A stretch of DNA of 49,680 nt, taken from the NCBI GenBank assembly GCA_036940085.1, contig JALLBK010000093.1:1-49680 (forward strand), in the 5' to 3' direction. Of this stretch, positions 1-10,968 are shown one piece after another (the stretch's first letter is position 1; each line of letters opens with the position of its first letter). The position numbers and the translations under genes were made by a program. The DNA comes from Discostella pseudostelligera (lineage: Eukaryota; Bacillariophyta; Thalassiosirophyceae; Thalassiosirales; Thalassiosiraceae). The notes below the pieces were generated by a model. The model was not told where the DNA came from. It saw only the letters and a list, made by a program, of their open reading frames with translations, and did not search any database.

Positions 1-1028
1 CATCGCCCGCGACTATTCGATTCGAAAGGGAGACCATTTGCTGCTGAATGAGGGCCTCATACCGGCCGTCATTGCCATCGATGCCCGCTCTCGCCGCCAC
101 AACCGTTTTAAAAAGAGCAAAGTAGGAATTCAAATATCTATGGAACCAAACAGATTTATAGAAAATATCATAATTATCACACAACTCATCATTATCTATC
201 GAATGATGGCCTTACCGTTGTCATTGGAGGATGAGGAGACGCGCTATGGCCATCGGATGTACCACCATCGATGGAGCGTATGAAAAATTGAAATTCGAAT
301 AAAAACGAAACGAAGAATATTGATAATGAGATTTTAGAGTTGATCATACAAATTTTGATGCTCTATCGATTGATGGGCTCACCGTCGTCATCGGCCGATG
401 GGAAGGTATAGTGTCGCTATCAGCCGCCATTGTCATAAAAGAAAATTTTCGTCGTGGCCATGGTAGACGGCAACGCAATGATTCTGGTACTTCTCGTTGG
501 GGGGGGTGCGCATCCTTCTCGATAGGAATAGTACACCCTACAGGACCACCGTAGAAATAATGGCGGGAAAATCCAAGGAGTCATCCAGGTGACCTTGGTT
601 GAAGCGAGGGAAGGAGATGCGATAGATTTGGATTGGAGCAATTTCGGATATCCCGCCATTTTCGCGTAGTAGAGAGTTCGGCGGATTTCTCGGCCATGGT
701 CAACGCGGTTGAAGTGTGAGTGGGGAGGCGATAGATTTGGTTTTGAGGCACACACTCACACCAATCACATCACAATGGAAAATGGAAGCCAATAGCCTTT
801 GTCTTTGTCAACGGAGGCAATCAATATCATCAGTGATAGTATTGGTCTCATCCGCACATCAACAACATCACGAGCTTTAGTTCTGCACATCTGCCACTGA
901 AATTGCGTTGAGACGGTAGATACTGACATCGTCATCTCGTCGTGGGTCGTTGCTCGTCGTCGTTCGTCGTCGTCGTCATCGTCGCCATCAACTAATACGT
1001 TGCTCACGCCCACCAAGTCGAGCGTAGG
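1..1028. other. Gene-poor left edge with degenerate direct repeats and two E2F-like sites
   Basis: No gene is supported here. A frame open from the window edge to about 283 has no recognisable family and could at most be a gene tail. A short degenerate motif of the form 'ctcaccgtcgtcat-gatg' recurs near 60, 211 and 377, each time near an 'atctatcgaatgatgg'-like string, suggesting a decayed repeat with a period of about 150-165 bp. A second imperfect repeat about 110 bp apart shares 'gcgatagatttgg' (near 619 and 728) after 'ggttgaag'. E2F-like cores lie at 561-570 (TGGCGGGAAA) and 651-666 (TCCCGCCATTTTCGCG). A CGT/CGA trinucleotide run lies around 955-985. The last few hundred bases should hold the promoter of the gene starting at 1029. 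Confidence 0.35.
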
Positions 1029-2442
1029 ATGCTGCTTGCAATTTCAATGCTGGCGACCTACTTGTTGCTATTACTATTATGGCCCCATCATCATGTCGCA
1101 GTTGCATCGGCAATATCACTGAGTCGAGAAATACTTACCACCATGTATCGTCGCAGTCATTATCACCGTCGTCGTCCGCGTCGGGAAATTCCATGCTGCC
1201 TCGTTCGACCGATTCCGATGATGGTCATTTACTCGTTTCGCCATCGTCGACCTACGACATTCAATACTTGCAATCGATTGCACTTGCATGCGCCATCCGA
1301 CAATGAGACCGATAGCGAAATTGCTAGTTCATCAATCATCATTCACCCAACAAGATGCTCATCTCGTGATGCCGCATCCATGATACGGAATTGTTCGGCC
1401 TCGGATAATTTGCTAATTATTACTTGTGATGCATCTGGAAGAGGGGTAGGCAACTTACCGCCATCTTTTGCTTGTTGTTTAATGCTCAGTGCTCATTGAA
1501 ATTCGTTTGCACATCTTTATTCACGTGTTGATGGATGTGTATCAGGGGGGATCCAAACATGATGGCATCGCATCTATATTGCGTGTTCGACATGGAGCAT
1601 CATACCTACCAGAAACAACATCCTACTACACAATTGGAAGTCATGATTTAATTGATGTATTCGCTCGTCGGTCGATACCCTCTCGTACCTCCAGTGAAGT
1701 GGCCGCGATCTCGTTTGGGATGAAATGTGCATTGCGTTCGATTCTACCATCGTGGAGGGAACAGGTGTTGATACTTTCTGATTCAGAATTTGCCATTGAT
1801 TTTTTTACTGGTATTAGAGCATCAAAGATTGTATCAAGCAACAATAACATTGCAGTACCAAGAGGAAGAGTGGGCAACAAACGACTCAAGGGAAGGAGGA
1901 AAATAAAAACATCGAGTATGGAACTCCGTGATGAGGCACATCGACGAATGATGTTATCATTACTGAAAGAAACACCGAAGGGAGTATTGTTTTCCAAAGT
2001 GAGATCATCTTCTCGGGGTGTGCGAATCAATCATGACAGTATGGACAACAACATCTTTGATGAGGATTGCGAAGCAGAGTTTGATACAACATCCTGGAAT
2101 GGAATGGGATTCATTGATCATGATGCAGCGGATCACTTATCATCCGTAATACGATCATCGGCAAATAATAGCAATGATACTGAATCGACGACATTCGGTG
2201 TTTCCAATGTAGCTGATCCGTTAGGATGGGATGACCTACTTTGGCTAGAAAATTCAGATCCTCAACATGTGTCTATATCGGGATATGTATCGACGAGAAC
2301 TGATCAATCAGATAATAACGAGTTTTGGCAAACATTCGAAGTGCTTGGAAGTGATGCACGATGTTATAGAAAGAAGAGGAATCAACGTCGAATAGAAAGA
2401 ATTGAAAAGATGATTGGATTGTTGCAATGCAATGATTGCTAG
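1029..2442 (+). CDS. RNase H-fold protein with N-terminal signal peptide
   Basis: Two exons, 1029-1445 and 1546-2442, joined in phase 0 (GGG|GTAGGC ... ATCAG|GGGG), give about 437 residues. The join restores a first RNase H beta-hairpin, reading TCDASGRG then GGSKHDGIASILR. The other acidic positions of the fold follow: E in RTSSEVAAI, D in LILSDSEFAI, and D in IDHDAADHLSSV near the end, so a complete D-E-D-D set is visible. RNase H-like enzymes hydrolyse RNA in RNA-DNA hybrids, but this fold is also used by reverse transcriptases and unrelated nucleases, so the substrate is not proven. The start codon at 1029 opens a strongly hydrophobic leader (MLLAISMLATYLLLLLLW), which suggests entry to the ER and perhaps an organelle. 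The region between the second and fourth acidic residues is enlarged with basic and Ser/Asn-rich sequence. There are no reverse transcriptase or integrase domains nearby, so this is not an obvious retroelement fragment. Confidence 0.7.
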
Positions 2443-3023
2443 TTTTGCATCGTTCACGTCATCTTTTATGTCAAAACGTAGCACAATAGCACTACGTCTC
2501 CTCGAGCTCTATCTAGGCAGATGATCATCATGAAATGATAAATGATTAATCGATACTGTGATGACACGCAATCACATCATGTAGGGAAAAATAGAAGAGA
2601 GTAGGGAAGAATATTTGGCGGGAACTTCGAAAGGCAGTTATTTGGCGGGAAAGTGTAGCGAGGAATCTTCTTCTTTCATCTCGGCACTTTGGATTTGCAT
2701 TAGGAAGTTGAGGAAGAAGTTTCGATACTGCGTCCGATGCAGGAAATAAGGCCATAAACACATTGACAGACGATGGACAGACGAAACGCCTTGCAAGCCA
2801 CAAAAGCCCGAAAGCAAATCAAGGCAAGCGAGAAAGGAATGACGATGTGACACTGCGTAGAGGTGAGAGATATATCGTCGTGTAAGGAGAGAGAAGAGGC
2901 CTTGAAGGGAAGTACGATAATATCACCCATCACACAGCTTGCAGCAGGCGACCATGATTCGATGGAGATGGAGGTCATCATCATAGACGGTCGTCCTACC
3001 AATACTCCGATCGGTTAATCATC
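2443..3023. promoter_or_regulatory. Intergenic promoter with paired E2F-like sites
   Basis: This 581-bp spacer separates two same-strand genes. It contains two copies of TTTGGCGGGAA at 2614-2624 and 2641-2651, 27 bp apart, matching the E2F/DP consensus core. They lie about 370-400 bp upstream of the kinase start at 3024, so control of that gene is the simplest reading. No coding potential with recognisable similarity was seen; the minus-strand open frames here are short and unlike any family. Confidence 0.4.
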
Positions 3024-4800
3024 ATGTCTACGAATGGAAAATCAACGGGTGACCGACTCGTCGGTCGATTTACTGAGAGCGCTCTCCTGAAACGGGCAAA
3101 GGATATTGTCGAAGCGAAGAAGAAGGCATCCGATACCTTTGATGAAGAAGCTGAGAAAGCTTTGCCTCTGTTCCAGAGATCTGGTGAGTAGATGTGTTGC
3201 GTACTACTTGTTCAGTAGCAAATTGTATGAACAATTTGTCGAGTCTCAATAGTAGCACCCATCTTGTAACTCACTATTTTTGTTCTGACACTGATAGAGC
3301 TTGAATTGGGACGAGTACTCGGACGAGGCGGCTTCTGTGTCGTTAACGAGATCGTAAAGTTCAACCTCGATCCCAATTCACCAAACAACCTCACAAAGTC
3401 CAACGGCGATAATGGTTTCATCGACGAAGAAGAAGATGAGTTTGGTGAGCTTCGGTACGACGGGGGTGTGTTGGTACAAGATCGAAAATTCATTGCACGT
3501 CGATGCCTTCGGCAGGGAAAGCATGCTCGGTACGCCATCAAGATGCTGAGTGATGAATGCCTTGAGGACCCAGAACGTTTCGTTGGTGGTGTCATCGACT
3601 TGGCTGTCGAGAGTAAATTTCTGTCGGTGATTCGTCATCCGAATATCATTAAGATGCGAGGCATGTCCGATGGCAACCCGTACGATCGTGGATTTTATGT
3701 CATCCTTGATCGATTGTATAGTACCTTGACTGTGCAAATTGCCGAGTGGAAAAAGAAGGTGGATGGAACGAAAGGCATTGGTAAGATCTTGGATATGAAG
3801 GGGAAGAAAAAGGCCAAGGCCTGGCTTGACAGGCTCGTTGTGGTGTATGATCTCTCGACAGCTTTGGAATATCTTCATAGTCAAAAGTGAGTCACCGGAT
3901 TGTTGTTTTGTTACTCGTGAGTTGTCTCTTTCACATATCTGATGCAATACTCTCCTTCCTACCCGCAGAATCATGTACCGAGACTTGAGTGAGCAACCAT
4001 TTTCTATTTGTCGCCACCTTTACCTCTTATCATCGCACTAATTATGGGAGCTGTTTATGTTTGCGTATCGAAGAACCGGATAACATTGGATTTGATGGTA
4101 AGTCGATCCATCATCTCTACTACTATGCATGAAATTTGTGAACCATCTCATGACATTTACCTATTAACCGATGTTAACAGTCAGGGGAGATGTCAAGATT
4201 TTCGACTTTGGCCTAGCGACAGGTAAGAAGAGTACGCAATTCATTGTTCATTTCTTCCTATATTTGATCTTATGGCTTATTATCTTTCTGTTCGACACAT
4301 GAAGAGTTTCCAAAATCTGGTAAGCTAGCAGATGATACATATCAAATGTCTGGCAAAACGGGCTCCCTTCGGTACATGGTGAGTAAAGGACAGTTTTATT
4401 AGATGCATCCGCTTCCGCAGCCCTCTCCTGATAGTTTTATCATGTATTGTAGGCTCCGGAAGTGGCCAAAGAAAAACCATACAACGAATCAATCGACGTT
4501 TATTCGCTCGCTATCATGGCATGGCAGATATTCGAGATGGACACGCCCTTTAAGGGATACTCCATTGCTATGCATAACAACCTCGTTCTCGAGAAGGGAG
4601 GCCGTCCGAAGGTGAATCCAAAGTGGGGTGCGAAATTGGGTACTTGGTTGAAGCAAGCGTGGTCGGAGAAGATTTCGGACCGACCTAAGATAAGGGCTTG
4701 CACTAAGGTGCTTCGCGATGAAATCAACCTTCTTCAGGAGGATGGTGACGATGCCGCTCAGCTCGATGTATCCAGTCGTACGGCAAATTCTGCTACTTGA
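3024..4800 (+). CDS. Serine/threonine protein kinase (tyrosine-kinase-like type), seven exons
   Basis: Exons are 3024-3183, 3298-3886, 3969-3988, 4074-4097, 4181-4222, 4305-4378 and 4453-4800, giving 418 residues. The phases fit only if two micro-exons of 20 and 24 nt are included. They supply the catalytic loop YRDLKPDN (residues about 253-260), in which Tyr replaces the usual His of HRD. Other landmarks are the glycine-rich loop LGRGGFCVV, the ATP-binding lysine in YAIKML (about K135), the DFG motif (D273), and RYM|APE split between exons 6 and 7. About 60 residues of acidic Asn/Glu-rich insertion lie between the glycine loop and the lysine. The first ATG after an in-frame TGA is at 3024. 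No transmembrane or other regulatory domain is seen, so a soluble kinase is likely. Substrate is unknown. The gene is convergent with its right neighbour. Confidence 0.85.
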
Positions 4801-4956
4801 ACCTTATAATGGGCGCAATAATGCTCCTAGAAAAGGAAGTTTATCTTGCATGCATCGGACAACTTTGGAGCTTAAGCATTACGAGTTGGTATGCATCGAT
4901 TTGTGGTTTTATTTTTGTTACTTGGAAACATTAAAACGCTAGTACTCAATTTTCTT

Positions 4957-6858
4957 CTAACTGATACTCTTCCGCTTGGAATGATTGTTTAGGTTGCTTA
5001 TTGATCTCTGGCTAAGAGATGATATGCTGCTCGCTCTACTTGTTTTATGCCACGAAGAAGAATTATTGCGGTGGAAGCTAGTACTGCCGCCATAGAGTCC
5101 TAACCTCTCCATAGTATGTCCGTGAGGAGGCGGAAGAAAAGTTCGCGACTGTGCCTCCGCAAACATCGTTCCATGATTCGGATCGCTACTTTGACCTTGG
5201 GTCGTCGACGCAGACTTGCACAGTGGATCTTGTTTACGGTCAGGATTGCCATTATCATTTTCGAATGGATTCTTGAAGCTATCATCGGAGTAGAAGTCAC
5301 CTTCCGAGAATGAGGATAGAGAGTGCGATCGTTTCAAGTTGCGGCTTTCCTCCTCAGTGCTCTTGCCATGTACTGGAGGCATTGGACTTAGATTTGGCAG
5401 AAACGATATGGCATCTAACCATCCTGCTGATCCTGCCGGTCTTGTTCCTTCTGCGTGCGGTGTCAATCCAGGTGAAACAAACGGTGTGAATGGTGAATAC
5501 AACAAACTACCTGGAAACCATTCACCTGGTGGCCACTTATCAATGGTAGTCGGCGTCGTAGTCGTGATAACCGGTTTACTCTCGGTAGTTGTAGGAGTTG
5601 GAATAGCTTTGGCAACATCTGACATCGACGCGGAATAGTCACCCAAATGAAGGAGAGGAAATGAACTGATACTTCTGTTGTTGTCATTTGACTCTGTCTC
5701 GAAAATTCTGCTGGAAACTGGAAACAACACATTCAATTCACGCTCGGTTTCATCGATCTCAGATGGGAACGTTGGAGGTGGTAACGCAGGTGGAAATCTA
5801 GATGCCGCTTTCAATTCCTGCGTTGAACTTGCTGGCGTTGCTCCAACTGCTCTGCTTGGTGGCTGAATGATGTTCATCGAAGAAACAAGTGGTGGCGGCG
5901 GTGCCAGTTTTGGTAACTCCAGCGGCTTGTTACGAGTTGAGCTCAATCTGCTACCACCTGCTTCGGATATCGAACTCTTTTTATATCTTCCTTTCTTCTC
6001 CGCCTTGTGCAAAGCACGGAACGCCGGTGCACCCTCTCGCAATGCCTGACTACACTTCGCCAATGCCTTCATTTCATCAATCTCTACCCACCATCCACCG
6101 AGGCCACTACTACTGCTGCTACTGTGACTGCTACTTTTGCTCCTGCCACGGCCACCGATGCTTTGGTCGACGGTAAACTTTTGCAAGAACCGTCCTGGTG
6201 GAGTTTGAGCCCGAACAAGATGCAATATGTCCGCGGTTACCTGAGACTTGTCGGACTTGGATTTAGCAAGCAGGTAGGATTCTTTACGTTGAATGACCCA
6301 ATCACGAAATTTCCTATTGCCTGGATGTGAGTTGATGCTGCCACCTCTTCCGCAGAGACTAGTATTGTGCATCGAAAGCGATGGATAAGGTGTGATTAAC
6401 GTGAGAAATGAGTCAGTACTGAAATACAACAACGAAACAAATGGAACTTACACATCATTCACATGAGGTTCTTGAATGAGACCATGTACTCCCACCGACG
6501 AAGGATTGTAGTATGACGTCGAGTCCATGACACCAGGAGACGATGCAAGGCTGATCTCCTCGAATGAAAGTGGCATAGCAGCGGCTGCGGCGGCTGCCGC
6601 CGAGGCCGAAGCCGGCAATTGAAGAGTAGGTGAAAATGGTGGCCACGGTGCCATTGTGTTGAATGTATTCATCATTTGGGCTGTGTTCGTGTGTTGCGCA
6701 ATGGTTCGTGCCAAACTATCCATGTCCATGTCGGTAAGTTCGTGTCGTCGTCGATTACTACTACTACTACTTCTTCTGCCATTGTCTTCATGGGTCATTG
6801 TCAGATGATCATCTACGGACGTTGATTGTATTCCATAATGTTGAGGTCGTTGATGCAT
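4957..6858 (-). CDS. DUF6824-domain protein (diatom nuclear-type regulator, function unknown)
   Basis: Exon 1 is 6452-6858 and exon 2 is 4957-6358, joined in phase 2 to give about 602 residues. The join recreates the family signature NDV|LCGRGGSINSHPGNRKFR exactly, which strongly supports the splice. The domain continues with VTADILHLVRAQTPPGRFL and GGWWVEIDEMKALAKCSQALRE. This domain is expanded in diatoms; its biochemical role is not established and a DNA-binding regulatory role is only an idea. The N-terminus has an Ala run, and the C-terminal 400 residues are Ser/Pro/Asn-rich low-complexity sequence ending in KRKS. The start at 6858 is the first ATG in frame; an upstream TTG also lies in frame. 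It shares a divergent promoter (6859-7346) with the aldehyde dehydrogenase gene and is convergent with the kinase. Confidence 0.75.
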
Positions 6859-7346
6859 TTGTATCAATGTAGATTATTCATGCGCTGGAAAGAGGAGATT
6901 GAATGGAATGGAGTTCTATGGTATGAGATTGAGAGTAGCCGTATGGCTCTCGTTGGGCCGGTGTGACGAGAAGAAGGTGGAGGGGATGGATGAGAAGCGC
7001 GCGATGGTGGTGTCTTGCTCCATCCAATCCTTCTCTTGTAATCACATTTCCCGCCATTTTCGCAATCACCTGCTCACTTTGGATGCATGCTCCACCGCCA
7101 TCACGCCACCACCGCAGAGAGAGACTGCAACCATAAAAGTTGCATACAGGGTGTTGCATGATATCACTCAGCTCAGAGGAATGAATGGAGATATGTAGAT
7201 AGAGCACTATCTATCCACTCAGATTTAAGGTTAAGTAGGCAGCTCGAATTTATCTGCAACTGCAAGCGCGATTGGTGGGGAGAGTGGTTTTCACCGGAGA
7301 ACACGTGCGTTTGGAAATGCAATAGGACATAGGACATTCATACCTG
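6859..7346. promoter_or_regulatory. Divergent promoter region with E2F-like site
   Basis: This 488-bp spacer lies between the minus-strand DUF6824 gene and the plus-strand aldehyde dehydrogenase gene, so both must be driven from here. A TTTCCCGCCATTTTCGC element at 7047-7063 matches an E2F/DP site. No other gene, RNA or repeat was recognised. Confidence 0.35.
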
Positions 7347-9047
7347 ATGATGGATAAAATGTTCGTTGTGGGGAGGAAACGATCCGCTGCCACCACCCTG
7401 GCCTGCTGCTTTGCTCGTCCGTCGTCGTGTGGTTGTGCGCCTGCTTTTTCCTCTGCAGCCTCCTCTTCCATCATGCAATTGGCTTCGATGCTACGCGATC
7501 CTACTCTTCTCGGCAAGGATGACGATGATGTGGGGCCCATTGCCTCTATTCAACAACAAGAACTTCTTCATGATGATATTGCTCGATTCAGCGTCTTCGA
7601 TCCTGGTGCCTCCACCACCTCACCCATCCTACTTGCAAAAGTACGAAGTATGAATCAAAGTGATACCCAACATGCCATCTACAACGCACATGAGGCACTA
7701 CCTCATTGGAAACATGGTACTAGTGCCTACTATCGATCACAACTCTTGTCAAAATGGAGTGCACTCATCAACGAACATTCCGAGGATATATCCACAGTTA
7801 TGACAATGGAATCTGGCAAACCATTGCATGAAAGTCGGAGTGAGATTATCTATGGTACAAATTATTTGGATTTTTACGCGGGAGAGGCAATTCGATCCAA
7901 TAGTGCTGGAGGGGGAGTATTGTATCCTTCTCCTTTCATCACTACTACCAACAGTAAGGAGGATGTATCGCCATCTTCTTCACCAGCACCACGCGGTAGA
8001 TGCATGGCCATAAACGAAGCCGTGGGAGTTTGTGGTCTCATCACACCTTGGAATTTCCCACTCGCAATGCTCACTCGTAAAATTGGTCCAGCCTTGGCCG
8101 CGGGGTGCACCGTCGTTCTCAAACCCAGTGATAAGACACCTCTAACGGCGGTGGCACTGCACACTTTGGCACGTCGAGCTGGCATACCATCTGGGGTCTT
8201 TGAATTAATCACTGCAGATGCAGATATGGCCAATGAGGTGGGATATGAAATGTGTGTGAATCCTTTGGTGAAAAAGATTTCATTTACGGGTTCGACCTCC
8301 GTTGGCAAACTATTGATGAAGAATAGTGCAGATACGGTTAAACGATTATCCTTGGAGCTTGGAGGGAATGCACCATTTATTGTATTTGAGGATGCAGACA
8401 TTGATCAGGCGGTGACTGCAGCAATAGCCTCCAAGTTTCGGAATTCAGGACAAACATGTGTCTGTGCCGATCGTTTCATTATCCATTCGTCGGTGGAAAG
8501 CGAATTTGTAACGAAACTTATGGACAAGGTGAAGCAGATAGTGGTTGGTCACGGTATGAAGGATGAGGTAACCATGGGTCCACTCATCTCAACATTTGCC
8601 GCAGACACGTTGAAACAAAAGGTTGATACTGCAATCACCGAGGGTGCCACATGCATTCTAGGCGGATATCCACTCACCGAATCTCATGGTCCAAATTACT
8701 TTGCACCCACTATATTAACGAATGTGAATACCCAATCCTCCGTATGGGCAACCGAAAATTTTGGCCCCGTCGTGGCAATCACAACCTTTGATACTGAAGA
8801 AGAGGCTGTGTCGTTAGCAAATGATACTCCCACTGGTCTTGCATCATACTTCTTCACTACCAATCTATCAAGGATATTTCGAGTTTCATCAATGCTTGAA
8901 AATGGTATTGTTGGTGTCAATGAGGGTGTGGTGAGTGCTGCCGCGGCACCTTTTGGTGGTGTGAAGGAAAGTGGACTTGGCAGAGAAGGAGGCCCATGGG
9001 GCATCCATGAGTACTTGGAAACAAAGTATGTCTTCGTTTACACTTGA
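7347..9047 (+). CDS. Succinate-semialdehyde dehydrogenase-type aldehyde dehydrogenase
   Basis: A single uninterrupted frame of 566 residues. It shows the ALDH hallmarks in order: GLITPWNFPLAM, the KPSDKTP cofactor loop, GSTSVGK, the general base in LSLELGGN (about E337), and the nucleophile in GQTCVC (about C371), with the E-to-C spacing of 34 usual for the family. The C-terminus has NFGPV and FGGVKESGLGREGG, the latter typical of the GabD/ALDH5 group, which oxidises succinic semialdehyde to succinate with NAD(P)+ in the GABA shunt. The first 50 residues are rich in Arg, Ser and Ala with few acids (MFVVGRKRSAATTLACCFAR), fitting a mitochondrial presequence. Absence of introns is unusual for this window. 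Exact substrate is inferred from family resemblance; a related aliphatic-aldehyde role is possible. Confidence 0.85.
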   Translation: MMDKMFVVGRKRSAATTLACCFARPSSCGCAPAFSSAASSSIMQLASMLRDPTLLGKDDDDVGPIASIQQQELLHDDIARFSVFDPGASTTSPILLAKVRSMNQSDTQHAIYNAHEALPHWKHGTSAYYRSQLLSKWSALINEHSEDISTVMTMESGKPLHESRSEIIYGTNYLDFYAGEAIRSNSAGGGVLYPSPFITTTNSKEDVSPSSSPAPRGRCMAINEAVGVCGLITPWNFPLAMLTRKIGPALAAGCTVVLKPSDKTPLTAVALHTLARRAGIPSGVFELITADADMANEVGYEMCVNPLVKKISFTGSTSVGKLLMKNSADTVKRLSLELGGNAPFIVFEDADIDQAVTAAIASKFRNSGQTCVCADRFIIHSSVESEFVTKLMDKVKQIVVGHGMKDEVTMGPLISTFAADTLKQKVDTAITEGATCILGGYPLTESHGPNYFAPTILTNVNTQSSVWATENFGPVVAITTFDTEEEAVSLANDTPTGLASYFFTTNLSRIFRVSSMLENGIVGVNEGVVSAAAAPFGGVKESGLGREGGPWGIHEYLETKYVFVYT

Positions 9048-9254
9048 TTCTATTAGCGTGTACAATTAGTATCTACAGAAATGCGTTTGTCAGTATTCTA
9101 TTTCCATGTCAAATTTCATGGTCCTGTCACCGACGACCTCTCCGCCTCGACAGACATAACCCATTTCCTTTGATTCTGCACTCATTCCGAACTATATTCT
9201 TTCTCCTCAATCATTGCCGTTCCTCTTCATCAAATGTTGCTTTTGTGTCACCTA

Positions 9255-10403
9255 TTACTGTGGAATCAAGAAAACATCATCCGGATCTTGCTCCCCCAAA
9301 CGCTTCGCCGCCCAAGCCTGTGGTACTATCCGAATCTCCCGTATCCCCCTATATCTATCCAATTTCACAGCCACATTGTTACTCCCATCCATGTAGATAC
9401 CAATGACAATCCCCGTTCGTCCTTTGTCTGGTCCTTTGATTAATACTATCAAATCCCGGACTAGTGCTGGATCTTTCTTTGGATCGGCATAGACTAATGT
9501 CGAGTCTGGTAATCCATTGTAATATGGTTCAAGACTTACGGTATCATCGTAAAACGTGTAGAGTCCACCCACTCGTAAATATCTATCAAAATGTAATGCC
9601 ATATCTGAGTAGGCGACGTAGGCTTCATCTAAATTCTTTCGACTTACGGCGGTAGCCAGTCGTTCACAGGAAGCAAAGAATCGTCCTACTTCATATCGTA
9701 ATGCTACACGCAACCCCTTGTCGGTGGGAATATCAGTTGGGAAGGCTGAATCAGTGTAGGCTGTGAAAACTGGGACGTAGGAACGTAATTGGGCAGGATA
9801 GGCAACGACTAAATCCCATCGTTCTTGCATTAGGTCGCGTTGTAATTCATCCATGATTTTGGAAACGGAGCGTATTTTGGTGGTGAGACCACCAAGCTTT
9901 TTGGAGGGGATGGGCATGCCCTTGAGACGTTGTTTGTCGGATGATGATGCTGATGACGGCGATGGTGTGGAAGTGGCAGCTTGTGTTGGTGGTGATGATG
10001 CAGTATCAGACGATGATGATGTTGTGATTGATGACAAAGATATTTGCAGTGCATTCCCATGCTGGGGAAACATTGTGGATGCAGCACTGGTGGCGAGAAT
10101 GATGGACCTGCATGATGCCATTACGTTCCGCCTAGAGACAGTAGAAGAGGATGATTCTGTTCTTATGCCGTCATTATACGTGAATTGATGGTGTTGAAGT
10201 TGTTCGCATCCCTCCTCGCCGTCGTCATCACGTAAAGTATTTGATACATGAAAGTGAAGCGAAGACGACCATCTTGCAGCAGCTGCCGATACACCATCCA
10301 CCGGAGGACGAAGTGGCGATACTGAGCGAAGTAGTGGGAATGAAAAAGACTGGCCAATGTGGAGGCACTCTAGCAGTAACAACAATAGAAGCGATGTCAT
10401 CAT
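9255..10403 (-). CDS. Predicted Tat-targeted thylakoid-lumen protein, PsbQ-like helices plus KOW-like tail
   Basis: An intronless frame of 382 residues. The N-terminus is a tripartite address. A signal peptide (TSLLLLLLLECLHIGQS) is followed by FSFP, the plastid-entry phenylalanine motif. Then comes a Ser/Asp-rich stretch, and then a second hydrophobic segment starting with SRRNVMASC, which resembles a twin-arginine signal for the thylakoid lumen and ends near GNALQ. The mature part (about residues 160-300) is helical. Stretches such as RSYVPVFTAYTDSAFP, ALRYEVGRFFASCERLATAV and AYSDMALHFDRYLRVGGLY recall the four-helix PsbQ-like family of photosystem II extrinsic proteins. The last 70 residues contain a KOW-like stretch, LIKGPDKGRTGIVIGIY. 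The assignment to PsbQ is by pattern only; a separate lumenal assembly factor is equally possible. It is convergent with the dehydrogenase and divergent from guanylate kinase. Confidence 0.6.
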   Translation of the reverse strand: MMTSLLLLLLLECLHIGQSFSFPLLRSVSPLRPPVDGVSAAAARWSSSLHFHVSNTLRDDDGEEGCEQLQHHQFTYNDGIRTESSSSTVSRRNVMASCRSIILATSAASTMFPQHGNALQISLSSITTSSSSDTASSPPTQAATSTPSPSSASSSDKQRLKGMPIPSKKLGGLTTKIRSVSKIMDELQRDLMQERWDLVVAYPAQLRSYVPVFTAYTDSAFPTDIPTDKGLRVALRYEVGRFFASCERLATAVSRKNLDEAYVAYSDMALHFDRYLRVGGLYTFYDDTVSLEPYYNGLPDSTLVYADPKKDPALVRDLIVLIKGPDKGRTGIVIGIYMDGSNNVAVKLDRYRGIREIRIVPQAWAAKRLGEQDPDDVFLIPQ

Positions 10404-10968
10404 GAATGCATGCGAAGTTGTTATTTTGATTGAATTGAATGTTGTGTTGGCGTTGGGTGAAGAATCGAATGAGCAGCTGCATCATGATGTGTCCTCGTAT
10501 CTCTAGAGAGGTCCTCGTGGAAGCGTCGAATCTTTACGGTGGCTCCCTGTCTCCCGCCATTTTCGCCCCAATTTCATCGCCAAACCGTCTTCCCGCTATT
10601 ATTTTCAATACACTCTCATCGCCAGTGGCTTCCCGCCAACTTATCGCCGACGGTCTGAGAAACCACGCACAGACCGTAATCGTCATCGTCAGCCGCAGCC
10701 GCTCGCTTCCGCTGTTGCTGACTCTGCCGTCGCTGCAGTATCGTAGGAGAGAGTAGGCGTAGTTCGATCAGTCTCAAAAACAATATCACCTAATATCAGC
10801 ATCAGCATCAGCACATTCTTCATGCTGCATTGGCTATGATGGAAATGGCAATGCATCAATAGCAATAGCAATAGAGGCGGTCGGGGAGGAGACAGAGACA
10901 GAGACAGAGAGATTCGTTAACACTCGTCATTTTATTTCATTAGATACCTTCTGGCTTCTGGTACTACT
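10404..10968. promoter_or_regulatory. Divergent promoter with three E2F-like elements
   Basis: This 565-bp region separates the lumen-protein gene (minus) and the guanylate kinase gene (plus). It carries CTCCCGCCATTTTCGCCC at 10551-10568, a weaker TTCCCGCTATTATT at 10590-10603, and TTCCCGCCAAC at 10630-10640, all in one orientation and spaced about 40 bp apart. A short GACAGA microsatellite lies near 10889-10910. No coding feature was recognised. Confidence 0.4.

Noticed and set aside
38..283. Open frame from the window edge
   Set aside because: No known family, overlaps degenerate repeats, and composition does not resemble the confirmed exons. A gene tail cannot be fully excluded.
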